A stretch of DNA of 64,000 nt from Bifidobacterium apousia (GCF_007559275.1 NZ_VMHK01000002.1:1-64000); one strand, 5' to 3'; positions 1 through 8,916 are shown, counted from the stretch's first letter. Notes: a model not told the origin generated them from the letters alone. A program made the numbers and translations.

Positions 1-88
1 CCCATTCCGAACCCGGAAGCTAAGACCCAGCACGGCAATGGTACTGCACCCGGAAGAGTGTGGGAGAGTAGCACACCGCCGCCACTAA
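1..88 (+). rRNA. rrf: 5S ribosomal RNA, 3' part
   Basis: The window opens inside a 5S rRNA. The stretch 'cccattccgaacccggaag' followed by 'taagacccagc' is the conserved loop B/helix III region of 5S rRNA, and 'tgggagagtagcac' belongs to the loop E/helix IV part. The 5' end lies left of the window and the 3' end is estimated at about 85-90. As the last gene of a typical rRNA operon, it is followed directly by a strong terminator. Confidence 0.93.
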
Positions 89-98
89 ACGTGATTAA

Positions 99-143
99 GG
101 GAGGCATCTCCAGGACAATATCCTTGGAGATGCCTCCCTTTTT
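99..143 (+). terminator. Terminator of the rRNA operon
   Basis: A near-perfect inverted repeat (gggaggcatctcca ... tggagatgcctccc) with a loop of about 13 nt is followed by a run of T. This is a textbook intrinsic terminator directly after the 5S rRNA. Confidence 0.92.
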
Positions 144-411
144 CATATCCGCAACAGACCTGGGCTTAAAGATTCATGCCTTCTCGCAAAGCCACATTCC
201 AAGTAACTGAACGCGGTTAAGCGGAATATGAAAAAGCTGCTTCGTACTCATGCTGACTTGTATTTGAGCGGCCTGCGATTTGATATTCGAAATCACTGAT
301 CCGGAAGCTCTGGCTTGTTTTGCCGCCTGTTGTTTCTGGTCCAGGACATCTAGAATGAAAAGCAGCCGAATCTGGCGCACAAAAACACATATGCGAAGAA
401 AGCGGATAAAC

Positions 412-1071
412 ATGGGCAAAAGAATCATTCTTGTAGGAGCCACAGGCAGAGTAGGTGCATTGACCTGCGCTGATCTGGTAAAAGCCGGTCATGAAGTGGT
501 TGCCTGCGCACGAGGGGCCTCGAAGATTCCCGCCAGCCAGCAGGTGAAACCAATGACTCTGGATTTGCATGACCCGCTTTCCCAGGTAACCGACGCATTC
601 CGCAAGTCGCATGCGGATGCTGTCGTCTTCACTGCAGGATCGCGTGGCAAGGACATCAACCAGATTGACGCCCTGGGAGCCATGAAGACCATAGAGGCCG
701 CTAAAGCGGTCGGCATCACGAGGTATGTCATGCTGGGAGCCATGTATGCAGCCGATTGGCTGCGCTGGGAGCAGCCCCAGGTCAAACCTGCCATCGACGC
801 CCTTGCTGACTATTACGTGACCAAGAACATGGCCGACCAATACCTGATCAGCTCCGGGCTGGACTACACCATTATCGAGCCAGGCAGCCTGACCGAGCAG
901 GAAGGTACAGGAACCATCCAGGTCGAGCCAGACGGGCCCGGTCCCATACCGATCGCCGATGTGGCACAATGCCTGGCCGACTGCATCGACCTGGAGCAGA
1001 CCATAGGCAGGATCTACAACATCATCGGAGGCAGCACGCCCATCAGCAAGGCCCTGACTGCAAACCAGTAA
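412..1071 (+). CDS. NAD(P)-binding atypical SDR oxidoreductase (NmrA/YwnB-like)
   Basis: A 219-residue single-domain Rossmann protein. The N-terminus carries the nucleotide-binding glycine motif GATGRVG in a beta-alpha-beta unit (about residues 3-20). There is no YxxxK catalytic pair in the classical spacing, as expected for atypical short-chain dehydrogenases of the NAD(P)H-binding/NmrA type; the family includes flavin reductases and redox sensors, and the substrate is unknown here. The ATG at 412 is preferred because the conserved fold begins there and a purine-rich stretch (gaagaaag) lies about 9 nt upstream; the open frame extends further left without family similarity. It stands alone between the rRNA terminator and a phosphatase gene. 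Confidence 0.8.
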   Translation: MGKRIILVGATGRVGALTCADLVKAGHEVVACARGASKIPASQQVKPMTLDLHDPLSQVTDAFRKSHADAVVFTAGSRGKDINQIDALGAMKTIEAAKAVGITRYVMLGAMYAADWLRWEQPQVKPAIDALADYYVTKNMADQYLISSGLDYTIIEPGSLTEQEGTGTIQVEPDGPGPIPIADVAQCLADCIDLEQTIGRIYNIIGGSTPISKALTANQ

Positions 1072-1147
1072 CAGAACCCGCCAATTCCTCAAGAGCAACG
1101 TCCGCCTACAGACTATAGCGTGTCTGCAGAGCAACAGGAATGGTACC

Positions 1148-1176
1148 TTGGTTGCATTGCTTGTTGCCTTTATGCT
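1148..1176 (+). promoter_or_regulatory. Candidate sigma-70 promoter of the phosphatase gene
   Basis: TTGGTT (1148-1153), a 17-nt spacer, then TATGCT (1171-1176), about 90 nt upstream of the phosphatase start. Spacing is ideal and both hexamers are close to consensus. Inferred by eye only. Confidence 0.45.
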
Positions 1177-1265
1177 GTTGATCGCGCGCTGGCGCATTGC
1201 GTCCCAGTGACCTTTATGAAGGTGGGGTTGACGTGGGGACTGGGCGCAACCGAAGGAGGTCGTCA

Positions 1266-2018
1266 ATGAACATCACCAATTTTCGGGATCTGGGTGGCAT
1301 GCGGACCATCCACGGCCGCCGGGTCCGCCAGCACAAGTTCATCCGATCAGGGCAGCTGGTCGGCCTGGACGAAGATACGAAGAGGGAGTTGGTCGACCGC
1401 TACCAGGTGACACAGGTTGTGGATTTCCGCCGGCCCTTTGAGAGACAAGAAAGTCCGGACGACAGGATCGATGGTGTGACCTTCACCAACATCGATCTGC
1501 TGGAGCAAAGTGGCACCAGCGGCACCAGTTTGGACGATTTCGCCTCGCTGGGTTTGGCGGATCAGGTCAACGGCCACATGTTGAATGTCTACCATGACCT
1601 GGTGATGAATCCTGCGGCCCAGCAGGGGTATGGGAAGTTCCTGCGCATCGTCGTGGACAACATCCAGGGGGCTACGCTCTTCCACTGCTTTGCCGGCAAG
1701 GACAGGACCGGGTTCGCCGCGGCCTTGGTGCTCTGGCTGCTGGAGGTGGACGACACCCAGGTATTCGCGGACTATCTGAAGACCAACCAAGAGAGGGTCG
1801 CGGCCAACAATCAGCTGCTGGACCGATTCCGCGCCAAGGGCTTCGACCAGGATTCGTTGGACGCGCTAGAGATTGCGCTCTGCGTCAAGAAAGAATACCT
1901 GGCTCATGCCCAACAGACCATGATCGAGGCCTATGGGGACGTCTTTACCTATGCGCGGCAGGCCCTAGGGTTCGGGCCAGACCAGGTGGAGGCCCTACGT
2001 CGCAACCTGCTTGAGTAA
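1266..2018 (+). CDS. Tyrosine-protein phosphatase (DSP/PTP-like)
   Basis: A 250-residue cytoplasmic phosphatase. The P-loop HCFAGKDRTG puts the catalytic cysteine at residue 141 and the phosphate-binding arginine at 147 (HCx5R). The N-terminal 'NFRDLGG' and 'RSGQL' motifs are typical of the bacterial Y_phosphatase3 family, which acts on phosphotyrosine or, in some members, phosphoinositides. The start is set by a strong ribosome-binding site (aaggaggt) ending 5 nt before the ATG. A candidate promoter lies at 1148-1176. The aldo/keto reductase follows after about 70 nt on the same strand and may be cotranscribed. The physiological substrate cannot be read from sequence. Confidence 0.88.
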   Translation: MNITNFRDLGGMRTIHGRRVRQHKFIRSGQLVGLDEDTKRELVDRYQVTQVVDFRRPFERQESPDDRIDGVTFTNIDLLEQSGTSGTSLDDFASLGLADQVNGHMLNVYHDLVMNPAAQQGYGKFLRIVVDNIQGATLFHCFAGKDRTGFAAALVLWLLEVDDTQVFADYLKTNQERVAANNQLLDRFRAKGFDQDSLDALEIALCVKKEYLAHAQQTMIEAYGDVFTYARQALGFGPDQVEALRRNLLE

Positions 2019-2087
2019 CCGCATAAGGCTGGAAGGCGGCTGGAGCGGGTAGACTCGAGTCTAGACGTTAATTGCGAGGAGGACATT

Positions 2088-3026
2088 GTGCGATACATGA
2101 ACTTAGGACGGTCAGGGTTCCGGGCCTCCCGTGTGGCCCTGGGGGTCATGCGGATCGATCAGAAGAGCCGCGAGGAAGCGCGGACCATTGTGGAGACGGC
2201 CATGAATGCGGGCGTTGACTTCTTCGACACTGCAGACTGCTACCATGCCGGGGCCAGCAGCCGAGCCCTGGGACAGGCTCTGAAGGATCTGAGCGTAGAC
2301 CGTGACAGCGTGGGCATCCAGACCAAGTTCGGCATCTTCCGCAACCCGGACAGCGACCAGATCACCCGCTACGACTTCTCCAAGGATCACCTGCTGAAGG
2401 CCCTGGATGAGGAGCTGGTCAACCTGCAGACCGACCATGTCGACTTCGTGCTGCTGCATCGTCCCGACACCCTGGTCGACTTGGACGATCTGGCCGAGGC
2501 CTTCAATGAACTGCAGACCAGTGGAAAGGTTCGGCACTTCGGCGTCAGCAACGTCAACCCCATGCAGGTGGAGCTACTGCAGAGCGCGGTAAGCCAGCGG
2601 CTGGAGGTCAACCAGCTGCAGTTCGGCCTGGGGCACACCGGCATGGTCGACCAGGAGATCCACGTCAATATGGGCGACGATCCCAGCCTGGATCATGATG
2701 GCGGTCTTCTGGCCTATTCGCGGCTGAAGTCCATGACCATTCAGGCCTGGAGCCCCTTCCAGACTGGTTACTTCGACGGGGTCTTCCTGGACAATCCCCG
2801 CTATCCCGAACTCAATGCAGAGTTGGACAAACTGGCCAAGCAGCATGGGGTAGCCAAAAGCGCTATTGCTGTGGCCTGGATTCTGCGGCATCCCGCCGGC
2901 ATACAGGTGCTTCTGGGATCTATGAACCCCGGGCGCATCACGCAGATGGCCGCTGGTGCGGATGTGGATCTGACAGCCCAGGAATGGTACGATCTCTACC
3001 TGAGCGCCGGTCACGACCTGCCCTGA
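2088..3026 (+). CDS. Aldo/keto reductase
   Basis: A 312-residue NADPH-dependent (alpha/beta)8-barrel oxidoreductase. The AKR catalytic tetrad is visible: Asp47 and Tyr52 (FFDTADCYH), Lys80 (QTKFG) and His124 (LLHRPD). The C-terminal part (WILRHPAGIQVLLGSMNPGRI) is the usual cofactor-binding segment. It is closest in style to the YdhF/YcsN-type general aldehyde and ketone reductases; the substrate is unknown. The GTG at 2088 is chosen because gcgaggagg ends 5 nt before it; an ATG three codons later is the alternative. Confidence 0.87.
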   Translation: MRYMNLGRSGFRASRVALGVMRIDQKSREEARTIVETAMNAGVDFFDTADCYHAGASSRALGQALKDLSVDRDSVGIQTKFGIFRNPDSDQITRYDFSKDHLLKALDEELVNLQTDHVDFVLLHRPDTLVDLDDLAEAFNELQTSGKVRHFGVSNVNPMQVELLQSAVSQRLEVNQLQFGLGHTGMVDQEIHVNMGDDPSLDHDGGLLAYSRLKSMTIQAWSPFQTGYFDGVFLDNPRYPELNAELDKLAKQHGVAKSAIAVAWILRHPAGIQVLLGSMNPGRITQMAAGADVDLTAQEWYDLYLSAGHDLP

Positions 3027-3089
3027 TCTGTGCTCTAGGGTCGCTCACGTCCACCCGGCTTTAACTGCTTCGGGTTATGAACGATTGCG

Positions 3090-3136
3090 CCCTGCCAGTC
3101 TGATCTTGCATCATCGGCTTGCGTCATCTGGCAGGG
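3090..3136. repeat. Inverted repeat with wide loop after the aldo/keto reductase
   Basis: CCCTGCCAG (3090-3098) pairs perfectly with CTGGCAGGG (3128-3136) across a 29-nt loop. No T-run follows, so it is either a weak transcript-end structure or a leader structure of the next small gene. Confidence 0.4.
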
Positions 3137-3221
3137 CCTGTCTGGCCGGGCGTTGGGCGCTATGAGTGTATAAGTGCGCAGAAGGAAAGTCAGATCGGTT
3201 TCGAGGTAGTCGTACGCTGTC

Positions 3222-3473
3222 ATGCATTATTTCACCCCACGACGTTGCGCTGCTACGTCCAAGATCATGTATCACGATCGGGCCAAGGCCCAGCAGGCCG
3301 CCGACCGCAGCATGGTCGAACGCAACGTTCTTCTGTGGGTCTACCGTTGCGACTACTGCGGAAGATGGCATCTGACCAGTCATGAGCCGGGCTCCTACCA
3401 GCGCACGAGGATGGGCTCGCGAACTTTGAAACCGCATAGCCGCAAACGTGGGTACAAGCCTCGTCGCAGGTGA
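3222..3473 (+). CDS. Small basic zinc-ribbon-like protein
   Basis: An 83-residue, strongly basic protein with a single CxxC followed by GRWH (CDYCGRWH, about residues 43-50), resembling half of a zinc ribbon. The C-terminal 25 residues are Arg/Lys-rich. It is probably a nucleic-acid-associated or ribosome-associated small protein, but the family is not recognised with certainty. Overlapping frames on both strands are also open, so coding status rests on the CxxC motif, the charged tail and the position before a strong hairpin. No clear ribosome-binding site is seen. Confidence 0.55.
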   Translation: MHYFTPRRCAATSKIMYHDRAKAQQAADRSMVERNVLLWVYRCDYCGRWHLTSHEPGSYQRTRMGSRTLKPHSRKRGYKPRRR

Positions 3474-3509
3474 GGCAGTCATTGCCGAGTTGATGCTGAT
3501 TGACTCTGC

Positions 3510-3558
3510 CGGCCCCTAACAGCAAGATCGGATTCCGCTGATCTCGCTGTTAGGGGCC
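3510..3558. terminator. Long hairpin between convergent genes
   Basis: The arms cggcccctaacagcaagat and atctcgctgttaggggccg are almost fully complementary (19-nt arms with one mismatch) around a short loop. It lies between the convergent zinc-ribbon and nitroreductase genes. T-runs are weak, so a bidirectional terminator is inferred mainly from position and stem length. Confidence 0.6.
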
Positions 3559-3655
3559 GATTGGGCTTTGTCTGTTCACCTAAGGCCGGTGAACTAGGCT
3601 GGTGAACATATCAGGTGAACTCTGCAGTTGTCTGGCCAGCAGGGATTTCGTTGCC

Positions 3656-4474
3656 CTAGCAGGCTGGGTCGAAGCCCTGTCGGCGAATCGAATCCAGCAT
3701 GGGTTCATGGCCGGAGGCGGGATTGCGAACCTTGTCAGCCATCATGGCGCTGAACGAGCGGTGGGGGTCGTCCAGGTGCCGGATGTCGCGATAATAGCGG
3801 GTGACCGTCTGATCGAAGTCAGCCAAGGCATCCTTCATGTCTGCATCATCGTCGGCCCGCTGATAGGTGTTGGTAAAGATTTGCGCCTGACGAGGCATCC
3901 TGGGCTTGGGATCCGGATCCTGGGCCGGATGGCCGATGGCAAGACCCAGCACCGGATAGACCAGTTTGGGCAGCTTCAGCAGATCAATCAATCTGTTCGT
4001 GTCATTGATGACGCTGCCCAGAATGACGCCGCCCAGGCCCAGCGCGTTGGCGGCGGTCTCCATGGCGTGCAGGGCCAGGACTGCGTCGTTCTGTGACTGC
4101 AGGAAGACATAACCAGTGTTGAGCAGGGTGGTGTCCGGATCCAGATCATCGGCGAATCGCCGGACCAGATCGGCATTGCGGCGCTGGTCGGCCAGGAAGA
4201 TGTAGAGCAACGGGGCTTCGGCTACATAGCGCTGATGAGCCATATCGGCGATAGCCAGCGCCTCATCATGATCCGTGATCCTGACGGCCGACCATTCATG
4301 GAAATATCGGCTGGTCGCTGCATGCTGGGCCGCCTGCTCCAGCAGGGCGATAGTCTGGTCGTCAACCGGTTCGTCGGTGAATCCGCGGATGGAGCGTCGC
4401 TCAAGCAAGGTCCGTATGGTGGGATTGTCGGCCGGATTCGAGGCCGGGGTTTTCTGTGAATTTGATAAGGTCAT
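3656..4474 (-). CDS. NADPH-dependent nitroreductase family protein (NfsA/FRP-like)
   Basis: A 272-residue flavoprotein of the nitroreductase superfamily. The N-terminal 'LLERRSIRGFTDEPV' is the family's FMN-phosphate-binding RRSxRxF signature, and the central 'ALHAMETAANALGLGGVILGSV' helix is the usual dimer and FMN segment. Members reduce nitroaromatics, quinones or flavins with NAD(P)H. The ATG at 4474 is used; a TTG at 4504 with an upstream aaggt is a possible longer start. The gene is convergent with the small zinc-ribbon gene and separated from it by the hairpin at 3510-3558. Confidence 0.82.
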   Translation of the reverse strand: MTLSNSQKTPASNPADNPTIRTLLERRSIRGFTDEPVDDQTIALLEQAAQHAATSRYFHEWSAVRITDHDEALAIADMAHQRYVAEAPLLYIFLADQRRNADLVRRFADDLDPDTTLLNTGYVFLQSQNDAVLALHAMETAANALGLGGVILGSVINDTNRLIDLLKLPKLVYPVLGLAIGHPAQDPDPKPRMPRQAQIFTNTYQRADDDADMKDALADFDQTVTRYYRDIRHLDDPHRSFSAMMADKVRNPASGHEPMLDSIRRQGFDPAC

Positions 4475-4580
4475 TTTGACATTCTGGCCGTCAACGCCTG
4501 CCAATGCAAGACCTTGTCGTCAAAATCACGCAATCAGCGTTATCAGGACCAGCCTGGTTATCAGTCAGCGTCCTGTGCTT

Positions 4581-4946
4581 TCAGCTCTGATGGCGGCGAT
4601 CGATCAGAGCCTGGGAACCACGCTCGAACAGGCCTGAGACCAGAGCGATAACGGCTGCCGACAGAACGCCGAAGAGAAGACCGTCAGTAGCACTCTCCTG
4701 ATCCTCTTCAGGGCTGTCCACGCCTCCATTGCGCTTGCGGACCAGCCCGCTCCAAAAAGCCTGGAAGAGCTTGCCAGCCAGCAGTGCGGCGATGCTGGGA
4801 AGCGCAAACTTGACCAGCTTGTCTGTCAGCGATTCCGGGTCCGATTCAATCGAGTTGCGCATGTCATTCACCTTGCCATCCACCTGATGAAGCATGCCGA
4901 CCACTTGGTCGGCCATCCCGCCAGGTTCCCGTCCTGAGTCCGTCAT
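4581..4946 (-). CDS. DUF4235 membrane-associated protein
   Basis: A 121-residue protein with two hydrophobic segments. The first (KLVKFALPSIAALLAGKLFQAFW, about residues 44-66) and the second (LLFGVLSAAVIALVSGLFERG, about 91-111) flank a charged linker; this two-helix layout matches the actinobacterial DUF4235 family, whose function is unknown. The ATG at 4946 follows a GATAAT box on the minus strand (4953-4958) by 6 nt with no ribosome-binding site, so it is probably leaderless. It is divergent from the histidine phosphatase gene. Confidence 0.75.
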   Translation of the reverse strand: MTDSGREPGGMADQVVGMLHQVDGKVNDMRNSIESDPESLTDKLVKFALPSIAALLAGKLFQAFWSGLVRKRNGGVDSPEEDQESATDGLLFGVLSAAVIALVSGLFERGSQALIDRRHQS

Positions 4947-4952
4947 GGGTCC

Positions 4953-4958
4953 ATTATC
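4953..4958 (-). promoter_or_regulatory. -10 box of a leaderless transcript (DUF4235 gene)
   Basis: GATAAT on the minus strand, 6 nt before the ATG at 4946. No Shine-Dalgarno sequence is present, fitting a transcript that starts at the start codon. Confidence 0.6.
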
Positions 4959-4998
4959 CCACACGCCTGGGTGTCTGGGGCGTGACCGGACCGTGGGT

Positions 4999-5004
4999 TA
5001 AACT
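4999..5004 (+). promoter_or_regulatory. -10 box of a leaderless transcript (histidine phosphatase gene)
   Basis: TAAACT, 7 nt before the ATG at 5012, with no ribosome-binding site. It mirrors the divergent DUF4235 promoter at 4953-4958. Confidence 0.55.
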
Positions 5005-5011
5005 GCTATCC

Positions 5012-5722
5012 ATGGACATTGCGAAGAATACGTCGGGCAATGATGCCTCGACCGAGAGCGAAGGCTACGCTGTGCTGCTGCGGCATGGTCAGACAGTTTG
5101 GAGCGAAACCGGACAATATACGGGGCGCACTGATATCCCCCTGACTGACCAAGGGTGCGAACAGGCCAAAGAGGCGGGTCAAAGGCTGGCTAAGGCCTTC
5201 CCCAACGGGTTTGACCCTGACTGCATTTTTTCCAGCCCCCTGCAACGAGCCAGACAGACAGCCGAGCTGGCCGGTTTCCCTGATCCGGCGCCGATGGATG
5301 AGATCTTGGAGTGGGATTACGGTCCGGCCGAGGGGCACCGTCCTCAAGACGTGGTGGCCAGCCTTGGCCGTGACTGGAAACTGTGGATTGATGGTCCGCA
5401 TGCTTTGGGCATCGATGAGCTGGCTGGCGACCGGGTGGTCGATCTGCCTTCGGGCAGCCCCGTTTCCGTACATGTGACTCAGGGCGAAAGTCTGGATCAG
5501 GTAGCTGCCCGTGCGCGTGGGATCGTCGAATGGCTCGAGCCCCTGGTTTGTTCGGGGCGGCATGTGCTCCTAGTAGCGCACGCCCACATCCTGCGTATCC
5601 TGACGACGCAGTGGCTTGACTTGGACCCCCATAAGGCCCAGCTGTTCAGGATGAATACGGCGCATTACGGTGTTCTCGGCATCTACCAGGGCAAGCGTGT
5701 GCTCAGGCAGTGGAACGCGTGA
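5012..5722 (+). CDS. Histidine phosphatase family protein (phosphoglycerate-mutase-like)
   Basis: A 236-residue branch-1 histidine phosphatase. The phosphohistidine motif LLRHGQT places the catalytic His at residue 25; the second catalytic histidine lies in 'LLVAHAHILRIL' and the acidic motif in 'EWDYGPAEG'. This group contains phosphoglycerate mutases, sugar phosphatases and fructose-2,6-bisphosphatase-like enzymes; the exact substrate is not readable. The ATG at 5012 is chosen because a TAAACT box lies 7 nt upstream and the preceding in-frame codons are not conserved-looking. It marks the last G+C-rich gene before the carbohydrate island. Confidence 0.85.
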   Translation: MDIAKNTSGNDASTESEGYAVLLRHGQTVWSETGQYTGRTDIPLTDQGCEQAKEAGQRLAKAFPNGFDPDCIFSSPLQRARQTAELAGFPDPAPMDEILEWDYGPAEGHRPQDVVASLGRDWKLWIDGPHALGIDELAGDRVVDLPSGSPVSVHVTQGESLDQVAARARGIVEWLEPLVCSGRHVLLVAHAHILRILTTQWLDLDPHKAQLFRMNTAHYGVLGIYQGKRVLRQWNA

Positions 5723-5819
5723 TTGAGCTGAATATCGAATTGTCTCTTAGTGGGTTTGACGATTTCGATTGAGTCTGAACGGGATACATCAGCCTGGTCG
5801 AGCAGTAATTCATGGTGCG

Positions 5820-6860
5820 TTATGGTTGTCGTCCAGATGCGAGGCTTTCAGCCTCATGCCTTGGACGAGATGTACTGCTGCGTAGAATTAGCCTCGCAGG
5901 TACTGTTTCGCAAGGGTTAGTTATTTTCTTGCCCGCAATAAGGTCTAAAGCTTTCTTGGCGGCAATCTCTCCAAGTCGTATGGGATCCTGATGGATTGTA
6001 GTCAATCCGACTTCATGAGCGTACAGGCTGTCATCGAAACCTGTCACCGAGATCGTGACAGGTACCTCAATGCCGCTCTTCTGCAATTCAAACATTAAGG
6101 GCACGGCTATGCCATCCTCTTGGCAGGCTATAGCAGTGGGAAGGGATGAAAGGCTGAATATTTGCGTTAAAGCATCATCTATCTGGTCATGGCTGTCTGC
6201 AACCTTGATAATGGTGGGTTCCACTCCATTGGCTCGGCAGGTATCGAGAAAGGCATTAACGCGCTTTTGCGCACTGAAATGAAGTACCGAAGCATACATC
6301 TCCGTAATGATGAAGACAATATTTCGGTGCCCCAATGACAGGAGATGACGTGCCAGTAGCATGCCTCCTTGCACGTCATCAATATTGACTGCCGCGTCGA
6401 ACAGCTCCGATAATGATGAATTGATGCCGACAAGAGGAACATCTACTGAATGAAGTCGTTCAACTTCGTCCTTGTCTATGTCAAACGAGGTTACGATGAC
6501 TGCATCAGCGTTGCGCCTGATAGGGAGATCACGGAAGAAGTTTTGTCGTTCTTGAAGGGTCAGAATTCGACGTATAGCAATGTCATAGCCAGCCGGGTTA
6601 AAGATTGTGTTCAGCCCTTCCAAGATTGAAGAATTGAACCAGGACTGGATAGGGCTGTTAATCAGTAATGCGATACGTAGCGACTGTCCTGATTTCAGTA
6701 CAGTCGCTGATCTCATGATGGAGAAGTTCAGTCGGCGCGCTGCCTCAAGTACCCGTGCCCTTGTCTTGTCGGATACCAATGAAGGGTTGTTGAAAGCTCG
6801 TGAGACTGTGGAAACCGATACGTGTGCCGAGGCGGCAACATCCTGAATTGTCGCATTCAC
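5820..6860 (-). CDS. LacI-family transcriptional regulator of the glycoside locus
   Basis: A 346-residue regulator. Residues 4-23 (IQDVAASAHVSVSTVSRAFN) form the LacI-type helix-turn-helix, followed by the hinge helix 'ARVLEAARRLNF' and a periplasmic-binding-protein-like sensor domain ending in 'PARLILRSST', a typical family C-terminus. It lies 77 nt downstream of the GH13 gene on the same strand and is probably cotranscribed with it. Expected role: repress the divergent GH13 and ABC-transporter promoters by binding the two matching sites at 8901-8916 and 9180-9195 until a sugar inducer is bound. Codon use is A+T-richer than in the flanking housekeeping genes. Confidence 0.9.
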   Translation of the reverse strand: MNATIQDVAASAHVSVSTVSRAFNNPSLVSDKTRARVLEAARRLNFSIMRSATVLKSGQSLRIALLINSPIQSWFNSSILEGLNTIFNPAGYDIAIRRILTLQERQNFFRDLPIRRNADAVIVTSFDIDKDEVERLHSVDVPLVGINSSLSELFDAAVNIDDVQGGMLLARHLLSLGHRNIVFIITEMYASVLHFSAQKRVNAFLDTCRANGVEPTIIKVADSHDQIDDALTQIFSLSSLPTAIACQEDGIAVPLMFELQKSGIEVPVTISVTGFDDSLYAHEVGLTTIHQDPIRLGEIAAKKALDLIAGKKITNPCETVPARLILRSSTSRPRHEAESLASGRQP

Positions 6861-6937
6861 AGGGTTGCCGCCTTTCAGTTGTTCCCAGCGCTCGCAGGCC
6901 GAGCTCTCCTTCTAATGCGGGGATCGGTCGTAAATGT

Positions 6938-8686
6938 TCACTCTAATAATATCCATGCAGTGGCATCTCGAGGAAGAAGGTTGTCTACGATTTCTACTGA
7001 AGCAAGAACTACGCTACCGGCAGGTAAAGGAATGGGGCGTTCGCCGAAATTGGTGATGACTGCTAGTTTGCCATTTCCGCTGCTGCATGATCGGGTGTAC
7101 GCAATCACTTTCGGATCGTCATAGTCCGTCAGCCAGGTCAGAGATGTATTAGGCATCTCTGTCAACAATCGTGCACGTTTAGCTATGGCCTGTCTGTAGA
7201 GACTCAACATGGATGATGGATCTGACTCTTCGCGATTAACGCAGAACCTTGCGAACCACATGGGTTGGGGCAGGTGAGGCTTTACGAATTGCCCGGATTT
7301 GCATGTGGAGAATCCGAAGGTTCCATTCTGCCCGAATTTCTGATTCCATGATGCTGGCTCGGGGGAGTCATGGTCATCCCAAGGCAAGGGGACACGGCAG
7401 CCGTCACGTCCCTTTTCTTTTAAAGGTCCTTTGGAACGTACGGCTGTTGGATCCTCTAAGCGCTCCCACGGAATGTCTGCCACCTCAAAGAGACCTAATT
7501 CCTCCCCTTGATAAATGTATATAGACCCAGGCAAGCCCATTTCAAGTAGGATAGCGGCCCTTGCCCTCTGTGTACCTAGCACGCGGTTTTCTTCATAGGA
7601 CTTGCCGTTTCGTAGCACCCAGTCCTTAGCTAATTGATGCTGTGTTCGGGAGTGGATCTGCGGCAACGCATAACGGCTGGCATGTCGAACCAGATCGTGG
7701 TTGCTCATTACCCATGTAGCCGTTGAGCGGGAGCGTTCGGCTGTTTGGAGACCATCCTCAATCGCATTCCGAATTTCTGAGGAATCCCAATTGGCCTTGG
7801 CAAATTCGAAATTGAATACCTGTCCTAATTCATTCTTGGAGGCATAACGGTATTGGTGATCCGGCTCGACCCAAGCTTCTCCAACCGCAAACCGAGCCGG
7901 TGTATATTCATCAAATACTTTTCTCCACTCGCGGTAGATGTCATGAACCTCCGGACGATCCCAGAGAGGATTGCTCCCATCTGGATTATCTTTGTTTTGC
8001 AGGGTCCATTGGTTTAGCTCTTCCAAAGGCCGGTTTAATACGTCTTTGGCCAGGCCATGTGCGACATCGATGCGGAACCCATCGGTTCCATGATCGGACC
8101 AGAAGCGAAGCGTGCGCTTGAAGTCTTCGCGCACATCCGCATTCTTCCAGTTTAAGTCGGGTTGTTCGGAAGCAAATATGTGCAGATACCATTGGCCGTC
8201 TTCAACTTGTTTCCATGCAGAGCCACCGAATTCTGATATCCAGTCAGTGGGAGGAATGGAACCATCAGGACCTCTGCCGTCACGGAATATATACCGGTTA
8301 CGGGCCTCAGACCCTTTTGGTGAGGCAAGAGCCTCCTGAAACCAAGGGTGATGATCCGATGTATGGTTGGGCACAATGTCAACAATGACTTTGATCCCAT
8401 GTGAGTGAGCTGTTGCTGTCATGGTATCGAAATCCGCCATAGTTCCTAGACGCGGGTCGACATTGCGGTAGTCAATGACATCATAGCCACCGTCGACCAG
8501 TTCAGAAGGATAGAAGGGTGAAAGCCAGATGGCATCGACTCCTAGGTAATCCAGATAGCTTATTTTACTCGTAATTCCAGCGATGTCGCCAATCCCGTCT
8601 TTGTTCGAGTCTTTGAAGCTACGTGGATAAATTTGATAGACGACCGCTTGTTTCCACCAGTCGTCCTGTTTCTGCATCTGCTGCAT
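6938..8686 (-). CDS. GH13 alpha-glucosidase (oligo-1,6-glucosidase type)
   Basis: A 582-residue cytoplasmic alpha-glucosidase. The conserved GH13 regions are all present: 'VDIVPNHT' (region I), 'GFRIDVAH' with nucleophile Asp207, 'AVGEAW' with acid/base Glu270 and 'SNHD' with Asp331. The N-terminus (WWKQAVVYQIYPRSF) and length are typical of bifidobacterial and bacillar alpha-glucosidases that release glucose from short alpha-glucosides such as isomaltose, maltose or sucrose analogues. A strong ribosome-binding site (aggagg) precedes the ATG. It is divergent from the ABC importer and upstream of the lacI-type regulator, so it probably hydrolyses the imported sugar or its alpha-glucosyl part. 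Confidence 0.93.
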   Translation of the reverse strand: MQQMQKQDDWWKQAVVYQIYPRSFKDSNKDGIGDIAGITSKISYLDYLGVDAIWLSPFYPSELVDGGYDVIDYRNVDPRLGTMADFDTMTATAHSHGIKVIVDIVPNHTSDHHPWFQEALASPKGSEARNRYIFRDGRGPDGSIPPTDWISEFGGSAWKQVEDGQWYLHIFASEQPDLNWKNADVREDFKRTLRFWSDHGTDGFRIDVAHGLAKDVLNRPLEELNQWTLQNKDNPDGSNPLWDRPEVHDIYREWRKVFDEYTPARFAVGEAWVEPDHQYRYASKNELGQVFNFEFAKANWDSSEIRNAIEDGLQTAERSRSTATWVMSNHDLVRHASRYALPQIHSRTQHQLAKDWVLRNGKSYEENRVLGTQRARAAILLEMGLPGSIYIYQGEELGLFEVADIPWERLEDPTAVRSKGPLKEKGRDGCRVPLPWDDHDSPEPASWNQKFGQNGTFGFSTCKSGQFVKPHLPQPMWFARFCVNREESDPSSMLSLYRQAIAKRARLLTEMPNTSLTWLTDYDDPKVIAYTRSCSSGNGKLAVITNFGERPIPLPAGSVVLASVEIVDNLLPRDATAWILLE

Positions 8687-8900
8687 AATGCTCCTCCTGT
8701 GACATTGTGCTGCGGCAACAGGTAAGTGGCCTCACCGATATGCCTAGTCTCATGCCGGCTGCACTGCCAACCTGTACGATTATTGGATGGATGTCTCTAT
8801 CGGATCGATCGAAAAGACATACCGATCCGTATTGCTTTTATTTGCCGCCTATGGCCTCCTCTTTCAGCAAGTGGTATACAGATAACCTATACTATAGAGA

Positions 8901-8916
8901 TGACAACGATTGCAAT
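8901..8916. promoter_or_regulatory. LacI-type operator copy 1 (GH13 side)
   Basis: TGACAACGATTGCAAT. It matches copy 2 at 15 of 16 positions. On the minus strand its TTGCAA lies 18 nt before TATAGG, a possible GH13 promoter, so bound repressor would cover the -35 region. Confidence 0.6.

Noticed and set aside
217..1266. Long open frame on the minus strand opposite the SDR gene
   Set aside because: No recognisable domain, poor codon pattern; it is antisense to a clear Rossmann oxidoreductase.
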